Shown here: piece by piece, positions 47,390 to 57,115 of the stretch
How positions within the stretch are numbered: the first letter of the stretch is position 1
How the letters are laid out: the number at the start of each line of letters is the position of its first letter
Made by a program: the position numbers and the translations under genes
Notes under the pieces: model-generated
What the model saw: only the letters and a program-made list of their open reading frames with translations
Told to the model about the DNA's origin: nothing
The model's database searches: none
Assembly: GCA_963780545.1 (NCBI GenBank)
Contig: CAWACK010000021.1
Coordinates: forward strand, 85,916-149,915
Length of the DNA stretch: 64,000 nucleotides
Reading direction: 5' to 3'
DNA from: UBA8941 sp963780545
GTDB lineage: Archaea > Thermoproteota > Bathyarchaeia > TCS64

Positions 47390-47872
47390 ATGGATTTGAT
47401 AGCGGAACTCCATACTTTTTTTGGAGAAGCTGAGGGTAGACGCGTTATTCTCGTAGGCATTGGCAATCCAATTAGACGGGACGATGGTGTGGGTCTCCGT
47501 GTTGTTGAGCTCCTAGAGGATAAGAACCTAAGAAACGTCTTAGTCTTGAGAACAGAGACTGTCCCCGAGAGCTACACGGGTGTTATAAGAGACTATTCTC
47601 CGACGCACATTCTTCTCATCGACGCCGCTAACTTCAACGGAAAACCCGGAGAAGGAAGGATAATACCTACCAAGATGATAGCCAACTTATCTTTGTCTAC
47701 ACACAGTCTCCCACTGAACATTTTTGTGGACTACGTGAGAAAATCGATATGTGATAATGTAAAGCTACTTTGCATACAAGGCGTTGAAGTTGGGTTTGGT
47801 GAGGGATTTACTCCGGATGTCGAGGAGGGTGCAAAAAAAATTGCGGAGTTACTCTATGAGCTTCTGAAATAA
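47390..47872 (+). CDS. hycI: HycI/HyaD-type [NiFe]-hydrogenase maturation protease
   Basis: This 160-residue M52-family endopeptidase trims the C-terminal tail of a hydrogenase large subunit after nickel insertion. I start it at MDLIAELHTFF (47390), since the upstream extension overlaps the E1 gene. The family features are GIGNPIRRDDGVGLRVVEL with its metal-binding Asp, ILLIDAANFNGKPGEGR with the second Asp, and STHSLPLNIFVDY with the third ligand His. This protein is expected to process the NuoD-like subunit at 6705-7898, the only large subunit in the window. Confidence 0.9.
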   Translation: MDLIAELHTFFGEAEGRRVILVGIGNPIRRDDGVGLRVVELLEDKNLRNVLVLRTETVPESYTGVIRDYSPTHILLIDAANFNGKPGEGRIIPTKMIANLSLSTHSLPLNIFVDYVRKSICDNVKLLCIQGVEVGFGEGFTPDVEEGAKKIAELLYELLK

Positions 47873-48013
47873 CATGCACCAACTCTTTTTAGAGAGATGA
47901 TAACAAAGAAGGTATGAATTCTTCTGGTTGAAGATTATGACATCTTTGTTTTAGATATGTGAAGGGAATTTTAATATCTCAGCCGCGAGGCTCTCACAGT
48001 CTAGGTCGATGCC

Positions 48014-48891
48014 TTGAAGAATCGAAGAAACTGGATCTTCATGTTCCTAATTGTTGTAATTTGGGGTGGCAACTGGGCCAACATGAAGATCGGACTCAAC
48101 TACGTATCGCCGATGAACTATCTCTGGCAGAGACTGTTCTTCTCAACCTTCATGATAGCTCCGCTACTATTGCTCAGTAGAAATGGTATCAAGTGGGAGT
48201 TCAAGACTATCGGGATCTTGGTCGTGGCGGCGGCTTCCTGGGTGTTTAGTAACGTCTTTATGATGTTTGCCCTTGGTGCGGAGAACTCTGGAATTAGTGC
48301 TATCCTCACATACACTCAGCCGCTGTTCGTATTTGGTCTATCTGCCATTTTCCTCAAGGGAGAGATAACGAAGGTGAAAGTCGTCAGTGCTCTGCTTGGT
48401 TTCGCAGGGATTGGTGTGATTTATATCGAGCAGCTTGGAGGAGGTGGGGGACTCTCAGCTATCTTTTATCTTGTGTTGAGCGCGTTTCTCTGGGCTGCTT
48501 CTATAGTCGGTTATAAGCTGGTGTCGGAAGTGGTTCACCCGTATTGGATGAGTTTCACTGAGGTGGCGTTGGGTTCCTTTTTGGTGTTACCCTTCGCGTT
48601 GGCGACAGGTGGAATAAACTTCCCAACGGAGTTGCCATACGTCTTATCTGTTGGATATATGACGGTGCTCGCGACCGCGGTGGCCTTTGTTTTATGGTTT
48701 GACCTGCTAAAGAACGAGGACGCTGTAACCGTCTCTTCCTCGAGCCTTATGGTCCCGATCGTGCGTTCATAGTAGGTGCTGCTCTACTTGGAGAGATGGT
48801 GAACGGCTATCAGGTCGTCGGCATTGTGATGGTTCTTACAGGCGTATATTTTGTGAATAGAAAAAATAATATAAAAAAAATTACTTCTTAG
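48014..48891 (+). CDS. EamA/DMT-family exporter, frameshifted at the end
   Basis: This ten-helix metabolite exporter starts at a TTG (48014) with IFMFLIVVIWGGNWANMKIG, the usual EamA opening. Each half has an EamA repeat, the first ending in SAIFLKGEITKVKVVSALLG. The frame is lost at about 48765, after SLMVPIV. The second frame restores the last helix: FIVGAALLGEMVNGYQVVGI, and VLTGVYFVNRKN, before a TAG at 48889-48891. The substrate is not predictable. It converges with the stomatin gene seven bases away. Confidence 0.87.
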
Positions 48892-48898
48892 GAGAATA

Positions 48899-49747
48899 CT
48901 ACTGTTTTTTCTGCATCGAGTCATTAGGCTTATTTTGATCAGCTTCGTCGGGTTTCGGGAACTCTTTAAGGCCATAGACCCCCATCATCGACATTTGCCC
49001 ACCTGGACCGGCCGTCGGTATGTTTGAGGGGACGAGTATCATGAGGTTCTTCCCCTGGAGTCCAAGCTCATAGACGATGTTCATCCATCTCAGCTCGAAC
49101 GCCCTGTCGTTATCCTTGTACATATTGGCCGCCTCGACCATCTTTTGTGCCGATTCGAACTCTGCGAGTGAGAGAGTGACCCTTGCCCGCCTCTCCCTCT
49201 CCGCCTGAGCCTGACGAGACATTGCATCTTGAAGAGCTTGCGGGATCCCTACATCGCGGATCTCGACAGAGGTGACTTTTATACCCCAGGTCTCAGTCTT
49301 GCTGTCAATTATCCCACGGGCGATGTTTCCTACTCTCTCACGCTCTGTGAGAAGCTCATCAAATGACGCTTGACCAATTACCTCCCTGAGGGTGGTCTGA
49401 GCGGCAAGCTGAGTAGCTTGATTGAAGTCGTTTACATTTAAGATCACCTTTTGGAGGTCCACTGGCTGGAAGTACATCACGGAGTCAACAGCCACAGGAA
49501 TGTTGTCCTTCGTCAAACTTTGCTCGGTTTTAAATGAGACGACCTGCAGCCGGGTTGATATCACGAACGGAACGTTCCCAATAAAGGGTGGAATATAGAT
49601 AATCCCCGGTCCCTTCATTCCCCTATATCTACCGAGCATAAGGAGGGGAGCCCTCTCCCACTCCTTAAGAATCTTAATTCCGCTGAGTAGGATAGCTAAA
49701 ATTACGATTACGATTAATACTTCAATGCTTAAGCTTACGAGATCCAT
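48899..49747 (-). CDS. Stomatin/slipin SPFH-domain membrane protein
   Basis: The 282-residue protein has one N-terminal membrane helix (about 5-25) and a band 7/SPFH domain (30-190) with EWERAPLLMLGRYRGMKGPG, TRLQVVSFKTEQSLTKDNI and GIKVTSVEIRDVGIPQAL. A charged helix (QAQAERERRARVTLSLAE) drives oligomerisation. It forms a pair with the protease gene immediately upstream, the classic stomatin and partner-protease arrangement in prokaryotes. Confidence 0.93.
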   Translation of the reverse strand: MDLVSLSIEVLIVIVILAILLSGIKILKEWERAPLLMLGRYRGMKGPGIIYIPPFIGNVPFVISTRLQVVSFKTEQSLTKDNIPVAVDSVMYFQPVDLQKVILNVNDFNQATQLAAQTTLREVIGQASFDELLTERERVGNIARGIIDSKTETWGIKVTSVEIRDVGIPQALQDAMSRQAQAERERRARVTLSLAEFESAQKMVEAANMYKDNDRAFELRWMNIVYELGLQGKNLMILVPSNIPTAGPGGQMSMMGVYGLKEFPKPDEADQNKPNDSMQKKQ

Positions 49748-49818
49748 TGCTTTTCCACCTTGCCTCAGCTAGTGATTAGTGCTAGTTTATTAATTAACCT
49801 TGAGATTTATGAGAAGAA

Positions 49819-51120
49819 TTAGCTATTTTTCTGAGAGGGTTCTTCCTTTTCCACCAGGAGGACCAATCCGTCTAGACCTTTCACCCTTATAGCCTGGCCT
49901 TTTGCAACTTGGCCTTTACTGGACTTTGCCCTCCAAACGATTCCATCCACCCTAACCTCTCCATTCGGAGACAGATCCGTTAGGGCGACTCCTATCTGAT
50001 TCATTATCGCTTCTGTTCCTGTTAATTTCGGTTTCTGTCGTATTGGTCCAATGACCCAACGGAAATAAAGTCCGATAAGGACACCTAGCATAATTATAGC
50101 TAGAATTTCGATATTTGTAGTCTGTGTGATTGGGGAAGGTGAGTAGCTTAGTCCATTAGCCAGATAGAGTATCCCGAATGCGCCTAAGATTACACCGGCC
50201 ATCAACGCGAATCCGTGTGCGAGTTTGAGTTCAAGGAATATCAGGACTGCAGAGATTGCAATTATCACAAACCCAAGAATGGAGGCATTTATGACTTCGA
50301 TGCCGATCAGCCCGGAGATAATTGATACAGCCCCGATTATTGTTAGGAATATGCTTCCATGCTGGATATCCAATACAATGGCGACGACTCCTATAAGGAT
50401 AAGAGCCCCATCCAAGATGGGATTGCTTAAAGCTCCGATGAATTGCTCATAGAGGTTCTCATCGACAGACTCCTGTGGATTATTAGCTAAGCCAAGCTTG
50501 GTTAGAGCCTCCGGGAGGGAGTTTGCAACGCCGTCCACGATGTTGAATTTAACAGCTTCATTCGTCGAGTAGGCTTGGTCGTCCACAACCATTTTGGTCG
50601 CAGCTGTGGTGTTATGCCCCCACTTCTCGGCGAGACCCACCAGCAATGTGAGCATAGTCGAAGTGGTGTGGTTCTCCTCGAGAGGTGAACCACCTACCAC
50701 TTCAGGCGTACTGGGGCCGATGACTGAACCCTCTCCCATGAGGATCTTGTTGCAGGCTAACGCGATGTAACTACCAGCTGAAGCACCAAGTGAGTTTGGG
50801 GGTATGTATGTGTATGTTGGTATACCTTTATCGTTGGCGTCGGCGATTGCGGATACGATCGTGGTCATGTCGTTTAGGAATCCGCCGGGTGTATTCATTT
50901 TAATTATAATGGCTGAAGCATTTTCGGAGATGGCTTGATTGACTGCTCGTCTAACCATTAGTGAGGACCCGGGGTCAACCTGGAGGTCGAAATCGACTAT
51001 GATGACAGGACGGGAAGAATCGATAGCGTGAGCGGGTTGGAGCACTGGAGCCAGACTTGCGAGGATTAAGATAACTATTAAGAGCCATTTTTCCTTGATT
51101 GAGATATTATCCTTAGACAT
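49819..51120 (-). CDS. NfeD-family membrane protease (stomatin operon partner)
   Basis: This 433-residue ClpP-class serine protease has a signal peptide (about 1-32, ending AHA). The protease domain has IIIKMNTPGGFLNDM and the nucleophile loop NSLGASAGSYIALAC, with the nucleophile most likely Ser114. The likely general-base Lys is within DDQAYSTNEAVKFNIVD. Several membrane helices follow (about 235-350), and the end is the NfeD OB-fold domain (GEVRVDGIVWRAKSSKG). It matches archaeal 1510-type proteases that cleave the hydrophobic C-terminus of stomatin. Confidence 0.92.
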   Translation of the reverse strand: MSKDNISIKEKWLLIVILILASLAPVLQPAHAIDSSRPVIIVDFDLQVDPGSSLMVRRAVNQAISENASAIIIKMNTPGGFLNDMTTIVSAIADANDKGIPTYTYIPPNSLGASAGSYIALACNKILMGEGSVIGPSTPEVVGGSPLEENHTTSTMLTLLVGLAEKWGHNTTAATKMVVDDQAYSTNEAVKFNIVDGVANSLPEALTKLGLANNPQESVDENLYEQFIGALSNPILDGALILIGVVAIVLDIQHGSIFLTIIGAVSIISGLIGIEVINASILGFVIIAISAVLIFLELKLAHGFALMAGVILGAFGILYLANGLSYSPSPITQTTNIEILAIIMLGVLIGLYFRWVIGPIRQKPKLTGTEAIMNQIGVALTDLSPNGEVRVDGIVWRAKSSKGQVAKGQAIRVKGLDGLVLLVEKEEPSQKNS

Positions 51121-51259
51121 TTTAGTCCCTCCAATCTACAAGTATACTATATCGATACCTGAAATTAAACACAGAGGCAGATATTAGGTATCTGCCAGTG
51201 TTTCACTCATTGATCCCTATGAAAATCGAAGTGGCCTTTGCAGTCCTAAGCTGAGTTTC

Positions 51260-52714
51260 TTAGATATCCATGACCGCTTCGCTGGGGGAGAGTGGCGCGT
51301 TGTTGCTTGTTCTTCTTCCACGTAGGACAGATGGTATGATTGCGATCGTATTTAGAACTGCTAGATAGAGGTATGTTTTCTGGAGTGCCTCGACGAACAT
51401 TAGCTTGTCTGTGGCGGTTACATTCACGGGTGTTAGAGAGGTTATGATTTGGCTGAGAAGTGGATATGGGACTATTAGTGTCAAAAAGATTACGGCGAGG
51501 TTCAGACTTATCGTGAAGCCGATATTGAACATAGTATTTCTGAATGCGGATGCTACGCCTCTCCTCTCTGCTGGGACTGCGCCCATTATGGAGCTCATGT
51601 TTGGTGAGGCGAATATGCCTGAGCCTGCGCCGAAGATTATCATATAGACTAGTAAAGTCAAGTATGGGGTTTTAGCGTCTACCGTTGAGAAGAGGTAGAG
51701 CGAGAGGCTGGTTAGGGCTAGGCCACCTGTCGTGAAGGGAAGGGGCCCGAATTTATCGGAGAGTTTCCCGCTGAGTGCTCCGAAGATGAGGCATACGAAC
51801 TCGAACGGGATCAATCTTATACCCGCGTCGAAGGGACTCAGGTCGACAATTAGTTGTAGATATAGACTAAGAAGAAGTAGAACTGCTCCCCATGCTGCTG
51901 CGTTGAGTAACTGCGCGATGACACCGCCGGTGAACTCCCTTATTCCGAGTAGGCGGAGGTCGAGGAGCGGATGCTCCTGTCGTCTCTCGTAGCTCGCAAA
52001 TGCGGCTATACTTACTATTGCGAAGACGAGGAGAATGTAGACGATGTCGCGGTCTACCATGCCGTAGGCATCATACGTCAGGGCTAAGAGAAATGTGGTT
52101 ATTGAGACGGTGAAAGTAATGAAACCTACCCAATCGATTGGAGAACTCTTCTCGCGTATGCCGATTTCTTTGAGCCGTTTCAAAGCCCAGAAGATGCCGA
52201 AGATGCCAATGGGTACGTTGATGTAGAAGAGGGCTCTCCAGTCGAGGAGAGCGAGGAGAACCCCGCTTAGGGTGAGGCCGGCCATGGCGCCGAACCTGAA
52301 GGAACTCATGTTGAGACCTAGTGCGAAACCGAGTTCCTGGACAGGGGTGGCATCTACAATCATAGCGACGCTGTTGACGCTTAGAATCCCAGATCCGATG
52401 CCTTGAAGGAACCTAAAGAAGATGACTTGTGTAGGCGTTCCGGAGAGACTGATTAGGGCTGATCCTAATGTGAAGAGGAAGAAGCCTGAGATGTAGATTT
52501 TGACTCTTCCAAAGATGTCCGTTACTCTCCCGACTAGTAGAAGGATAATTGTGCTGCCGAGTGTGTACGCCTGGGTGAACCATATGGCTTGCTCAGCGTC
52601 TGCACCGAGAGCTGCGGCGACCTGAGGGAGACCGACAATGATTATTCGGGAGTCTATTCCAGCCATGAGGACTCCGACGGTAGTGACGGTGAGTACTGTC
52701 CACTTGTAGTTCAA
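51260..52714 (-). CDS. DHA2-type (14-helix) major facilitator superfamily exporter
   Basis: This 484-residue multidrug-exporter-like protein has motif A GRVTDIFGRVKIYISG between helices 2 and 3 and motif C-like FLQGIGSGILSVNSVAM. The family-typical segment IDWVGFITFTVSITTFLLAL lies in the centre. It resembles EmrB/QacA-type proton-driven exporters. The gene is divergent from the rhomboid gene. Confidence 0.9.
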   Translation of the reverse strand: MNYKWTVLTVTTVGVLMAGIDSRIIIVGLPQVAAALGADAEQAIWFTQAYTLGSTIILLLVGRVTDIFGRVKIYISGFFLFTLGSALISLSGTPTQVIFFRFLQGIGSGILSVNSVAMIVDATPVQELGFALGLNMSSFRFGAMAGLTLSGVLLALLDWRALFYINVPIGIFGIFWALKRLKEIGIREKSSPIDWVGFITFTVSITTFLLALTYDAYGMVDRDIVYILLVFAIVSIAAFASYERRQEHPLLDLRLLGIREFTGGVIAQLLNAAAWGAVLLLLSLYLQLIVDLSPFDAGIRLIPFEFVCLIFGALSGKLSDKFGPLPFTTGGLALTSLSLYLFSTVDAKTPYLTLLVYMIIFGAGSGIFASPNMSSIMGAVPAERRGVASAFRNTMFNIGFTISLNLAVIFLTLIVPYPLLSQIITSLTPVNVTATDKLMFVEALQKTYLYLAVLNTIAIIPSVLRGRRTSNNAPLSPSEAVMDI

Positions 52715-52836
52715 GCAGTGCGCCTTCCAGATTAACGGATAGGGTTCACGAGGTTGAACTTAAATTAATATCATTGTCGCTGTATCAATCTCGCGCGTCG
52801 GTAGGTAGAAATCTTGAAACGTTTTGCATTAGGGTA

Positions 52837-53412
52837 ATGGATGACTCCTATCCCGTGAGATGGACTTACATTCTCATAGCATTTACCGTCGTCGTCTTCA
52901 TATTGCAAAATTTTACAGAGGGCTGGGAGATTTTTATGTTCTACCCCGCTTACGCTTTCACCTATCCATGGATGTTTGTGACGTCGATCTTCCTACACGC
53001 TGGGATCGACCACATTCTCGTTAACATGATTGTTCTGTTTTACTTTGGGACATATCTCGAAAGAAGGGTCGGTCCCAGAAGCTTCCTCCTGGTATTCTTC
53101 ATATCAGGAATTATTGGGAACATTGGTTACATGATAACTGCTCCTGATCCCTATACACCGTCCCTGGGGGCCTCAGGTGCAATATATGGAGTGATGGGAG
53201 CGCTCGCTGTTCTAGCGCCGTTACTTATTGTCTTCATCGGGTTCTTGGTTCCTGTTCCTATGATTCTAGCGGTAATAGGTTACTCAATCCTCGACTACAC
53301 TGGTTTATTCCTACCAGATGATGTGGCTCATGGCGCGCACCTCGGGGGATTGGTGATTGGGATTCTCTTAGGTTTCTATCTCAGATTTAGTACCAGAGAA
53401 AGAGCCTTGTGA
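52837..53412 (+). CDS. Rhomboid-family intramembrane serine protease
   Basis: This protein of about 191 residues starts at MDDSYPVRWTYIL (52837); an upstream TTG at 52774 adds 21 weakly convincing residues. It has six helices. The catalytic Ser lies in LGASGAIYGVMG and the catalytic His in HGAHLGGLVIG. The conserved HAGIDHILVNMIVLFYFG of helix 2 is present, with the HxxxN pattern of the oxyanion site. It cuts transmembrane substrates. The motif set is complete, so activity is likely. Confidence 0.92.
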   Translation: MDDSYPVRWTYILIAFTVVVFILQNFTEGWEIFMFYPAYAFTYPWMFVTSIFLHAGIDHILVNMIVLFYFGTYLERRVGPRSFLLVFFISGIIGNIGYMITAPDPYTPSLGASGAIYGVMGALAVLAPLLIVFIGFLVPVPMILAVIGYSILDYTGLFLPDDVAHGAHLGGLVIGILLGFYLRFSTRERAL

Positions 53413-53559
53413 AAACTGGACAGATTTTTGGAATTTTAATTCAGGTTTTGGCGCTTTCGACTTCAGTAAAAACGTGATTATTATATTGAGGGGCTGTGGG
53501 AGATGGTAGTATGTCTCCCAAGTCTTGGAGAGTCTTGCACAGGTTAGGCTGGAGAAAAT

Positions 53560-54804
53560 ATGGGTAGCTCAGAGAGTTTGCTTTCCAAGGGCGTTCACTT
53601 CCTCACCAAACAGGAGAAGGCATTCAACGTCAACATGATAAGGAGATCCGTTGAGAACTTTGCAAATCTGTTAGTTCAGCAGTATCAGTCAATCTACCTC
53701 ATCGCGTTGGGTGCGAACTCAATCCAAGTGGGATTGGCTAATAGTCTGGCGGGGGTGGGGACGGCCCTCACGTCTCTGCCTGCGGGGTGGGCAATTGACA
53801 GATACGGGCTCAAAAAAACGTTTTACTTCGGAACAATTTTCATGGCTATTGGTTCGCTGCTATTTGGTTTGGCTACAAATTGGTTGCTTACTATCCCGGC
53901 GTTGTTTATCTTCACTTTTGCTATCAAAATCAATCAGACGTCCTGTCCCGTCGTCTGTGGGAGCTCATTAATCAACGAGGATAGAGCTGTGGGAATGCAG
54001 CTTTGTGACAGCTTGGCTTCTATCTCAGGGATTTTAGCCCCAATCGTGGGAGCGACGGTGATTGCTTTGTCTGGGGGGTTAAACGCGGCGGGGATCAGGC
54101 CCCTCTTCTTTATCCAATTGGGTGTGATTGTCTTCGAGTTCCTCTTAGTTGCGATATGGTTCAGCGATCCGAAGAGTAGGTTAAATCCCAGAAGAGGTTT
54201 GGGGATTCAGGATGGTATCCGGGAGGTATTGAAGAAGGGCGTTGCTGTGAAGAGGTTTCTCTTATACCAGAGCATTCAGATGGTTCCCTTCTACCTTAAC
54301 GCGATCTACATTCCCCTCTATGCGGCTCAGGTGAAGAAAGCTGACCCTTTCACAATAGGTGGAATGGCCACAGCTTCTCTGCTTGTTCCTCTTCTGCTTT
54401 CGATTCCTGTGGGGAGGTTGGCTGATAGGTTTGGTCGGAAGAGGATGGTGTTTCTATGTATGCCGCTCTACGCTCTATCATTAGTGTTACTCGCCATCGC
54501 TCCTGTGGGAGGATCGTTAATGTTGATTTTGGCTGGTGTCTTCCAAGGATTCTATACGCTGGGCATTGTTACGGGGAACGCTATGCGTGCAGAACTGGTG
54601 CCAATTAGCTTACTTGGGAGTTGGAGTGGTCTCCTAGGGCTCTTCAGTGGAGTTGTCGGGATCATTGTTCCAATCTCTGCGGGTCTCCTCTGGAACGTTG
54701 TAAATCCGACTTCTGTGCTTCTAATGTTGATTGCTTCTACCGTGCTTGCCGGTGGTGCACTCGCGACAATACCTGAGACTTTAAATTTGAAGCCTGGTGA
54801 GTGA
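53560..54804 (+). CDS. Major facilitator superfamily transporter (12-helix)
   Basis: This 414-residue MFS protein has motif A twice: GWAIDRYGLKKTFYFG after helix 2 and GRLADRFGRKRMVFLC after helix 8. A Trp/Asn-rich end follows. It resembles drug or sugar-phosphate exporters, and the substrate is unknown. An 18-codon frame (53511-53567) ends inside its start region; I do not regard it as a gene. Confidence 0.87.
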   Translation: MGSSESLLSKGVHFLTKQEKAFNVNMIRRSVENFANLLVQQYQSIYLIALGANSIQVGLANSLAGVGTALTSLPAGWAIDRYGLKKTFYFGTIFMAIGSLLFGLATNWLLTIPALFIFTFAIKINQTSCPVVCGSSLINEDRAVGMQLCDSLASISGILAPIVGATVIALSGGLNAAGIRPLFFIQLGVIVFEFLLVAIWFSDPKSRLNPRRGLGIQDGIREVLKKGVAVKRFLLYQSIQMVPFYLNAIYIPLYAAQVKKADPFTIGGMATASLLVPLLLSIPVGRLADRFGRKRMVFLCMPLYALSLVLLAIAPVGGSLMLILAGVFQGFYTLGIVTGNAMRAELVPISLLGSWSGLLGLFSGVVGIIVPISAGLLWNVVNPTSVLLMLIASTVLAGGALATIPETLNLKPGE

Positions 54805-54969
54805 GGGCATCAAAATAGTAGGCTCTAAGACAATACATTTTTAGAGATTATAACGAACCAAAGGTCAGTTTTTCGAGTTCGTATATTTTTTGGCGCTAAT
54901 ATGCTCGACCGCTTTCTTTAAATCTGCAAGAGGCTTCCGTGATGCCAATCTCAGGCGACTCCTAGAAGG

Positions 54970-56145
54970 TTGCTCCCTTTGCGTATACCAACTCCAAGCG
55001 ATCTGAAAGATCTTGTAGCTGATACCCTAAAAGCATCTATCATTGCGCAGTTCCTTTGCTCCTTAGCATTTGGTCTTATGGGGAGCTTCATGCCCCTCTT
55101 CATAAACAAGGACCTAGGTGAGACGCTTGTCAACGCAACGTATTGGACTGGCGTGTCGAACCTCGCCTGGTATGGTGGCCTAGCGTTTACGGCTCCGGTT
55201 TGGGGGTGGATCTGCGATAAAGTAGGAACGAAGAAGGTGCTTGATCATTGTCCTCATCGGTAACATCGCTACTTACGCGGGGATGGCCTTCGCACAGAAC
55301 GTGACGCAGCTCGTCGCTCTCAGGATAGTTCAGAGTCTTTTCGGTGGTTTGAGTACGATACTCTTCGTAGTTGTTGGCATCGTCGCTTCATCTGAAAACC
55401 TGAAGAAGTACCTGGGATACCAGATTGCCGCCTCTACGATCAGTAGTATACTTGCGCCGGGGTTGGGTGGAGCGCTCGCTGCGGTTATTGGATATCGCTG
55501 GACGGTTTTCATGCAGGCTGTCGTCTTCGCTGCGATATTTCCGCTGATCTTGGTGATGAAGACAGCGAAGCCAGAAGGGTAAGAAGAAGAGAGGTATTTA
55601 CCATAACAGATCTCAAGTCGATCTTACCTACAGCTGGCGCGCTGTTCTGCGCTTATGCTGGAATTAACTTTATCACGCCAGTTGTTCCGTTCTTCCTCTC
55701 TTCTCTTGGGATCGCCTCGGCTTCCCTCCTCACTTGGACGACGATCGCAACCATAGCAAATGGCTTAGCCTACGCAGCGGCCGCACCCATTCTTACGAAG
55801 CTTTCATCGGGGAGGAAGATTACAGTCTTCCAACTCCTGACAGCTGTCGTGATCGAGGCTACTGCCTTCGCCTTTAGCCCCATTGTCTTCATCATTATGA
55901 GGTTACTTGAAAGTGTCGTCCAAGCAGGGTTACCTCAGAACTTGATGGGTGGAAAGTCAGGGACGACCGGACAGGGAATGGGTTTACTCAACTCGGCTAG
56001 GTATATTGGTATGGCGCTTGGCATGTACATTGCACCGTTGATACTGGAATCGGGTGCTCCTCCGATCTACATGTACTCAGTTTTATCAGCCTTCGCACTC
56101 GCTTCAGCGGGAATAACGTTCAGGTATATGAAGACTGAGGACTGA
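54970..56145 (+). CDS. Major facilitator superfamily transporter, two frameshifts
   Basis: The gene opens at a TTG (54970) and reads GVSNLAWYGGLAFTAPVWGW, then ICDKVGTKKVL, the family motif A. The frame breaks at about 55245. The next frame gives LIGNIATYAGMAFAQNVTQL to VMKTAKPEG and breaks again near 55580. The last frame runs from TDLKSILPTAGALFCAYAG through GMGLLNSARYIGMALGMY to RYMKTED. The restored protein of about 391 residues has twelve helices. It may be a paralogue of the preceding MFS protein. Confidence 0.83.
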
Positions 56146-56313
56146 GGGAGCTTCATTGTTACTACAGTGAACTTATGTCCATTTTATAAGTGTAATATAT
56201 TTGTCGATCAGAAGGATTTGTAAGTGAAGGTCAAAATTGGCTAGTTTAAGTAGAAGGCAAAAAGAAATTGTTAACTGATCTTTCAGATACTGGGTTAAAG
56301 AGTTGAAAACGAG

Positions 56314-56682
56314 TTAAGTTAATTGTTTTAAGGCCTTACGCGTTTCTTCAGGGAAGTTGGTCATCAATTTTTCGATTAATTTGAATGCAACGAAGTATTT
56401 GAAACCAGCCTCGTCCATCGCTGGTTTGTAGACCCAGTGGTGGCCGCCTTTCCCGGTCTTCTCCTCGCCGCTTAGCACACCCATTTCGCGCATGGCTTCG
56501 AGGAAGTTGATTATGCTTGCGCGACTGATTGTGATTGGTTTCAGGGCCGTGTTGGTCTGTTCCCAGACTCGTCGAGAGTTAAGTCCCTCCTTGCTTTGCC
56601 ATACGGCGTGGAGTGCTTCGGTTTGCCAGTCCTTCAGGACTGCGCTCAGTCCCTCTTTTGAGGTGTCGTATTCGATGCTCAT
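56314..56682 (-). CDS. BlaI/MecI-like winged-helix regulator
   Basis: The 122-residue protein (start MSIEYDTSKEG at 56682) has a winged helix similar to penicillinase repressor-type proteins: EALHAVWQSKEGLNSRRVWE, then ISRASIINFLEAMREMGVLS. The wing has GKGGHHWVYKPAMD, and a C-terminal helix probably forms the dimer. The ligand is unknown. It is divergent from the small membrane protein and radical SAM genes and may regulate them. Confidence 0.85.
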   Translation of the reverse strand: MSIEYDTSKEGLSAVLKDWQTEALHAVWQSKEGLNSRRVWEQTNTALKPITISRASIINFLEAMREMGVLSGEEKTGKGGHHWVYKPAMDEAGFKYFVAFKLIEKLMTNFPEETRKALKQLT

Positions 56683-56827
56683 CACCCAGCGTCGTGTATA
56701 GGTTGAATTTAAGCTTTAATATTCGGAGAAGGTGTGGTCTAAGCCTCTTTTGACTGGGGGTGAATTTTTATTTGATGTTGACAGTATTTTTAAATCGGAG
56801 GATTCCCTTCCTAGTCATTGTGGTTTT

Positions 56828-57109
56828 ATGAATACTGGAATGAGGCTCCTCGTTAGTGTTCTATTCATAGTTGTGAGCCTCTGGTGGATGATTCTGGGCT
56901 CTTATCAGCTTCTGGGTAGACCATGGTTTCGCGATGCTATGGTTGCAATGAATGGGGTCATTCCTCTGGTACTCGTTGTGGTTGGGAGTTTGAGTCTCTG
57001 GGTAGCTGTCGATGATGCGATGTTTAGGAGGGAGGAGAGTAGGGGTAGGAATGTGATTCAACCGACACTTCGAAAGGAAGATCCTAGACACGCGGCGGAG
57101 GGAGCATGA
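56828..57109 (+). CDS. Small membrane protein next to radical SAM gene
   Basis: The protein of about 93 residues starts at MNTGMRLLV (56828), since the upstream part of the frame has no coding look. It has two helices, at about 5-24 and 40-62, and a charged Arg/Glu tail. No family is recognised. Its stop lies six bases before the TTG start of the radical SAM gene, so the two are probably co-transcribed. Confidence 0.62.
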   Translation: MNTGMRLLVSVLFIVVSLWWMILGSYQLLGRPWFRDAMVAMNGVIPLVLVVVGSLSLWVAVDDAMFRREESRGRNVIQPTLRKEDPRHAAEGA

Positions 57110-57115
57110 GTCTTC

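Noticed and set aside
53511..53567. 18-codon leader peptide frame before the MFS gene
   Set aside because: It has no attenuator-like repeats or terminator hairpin and may occur by chance; its stop overlaps the MFS start.
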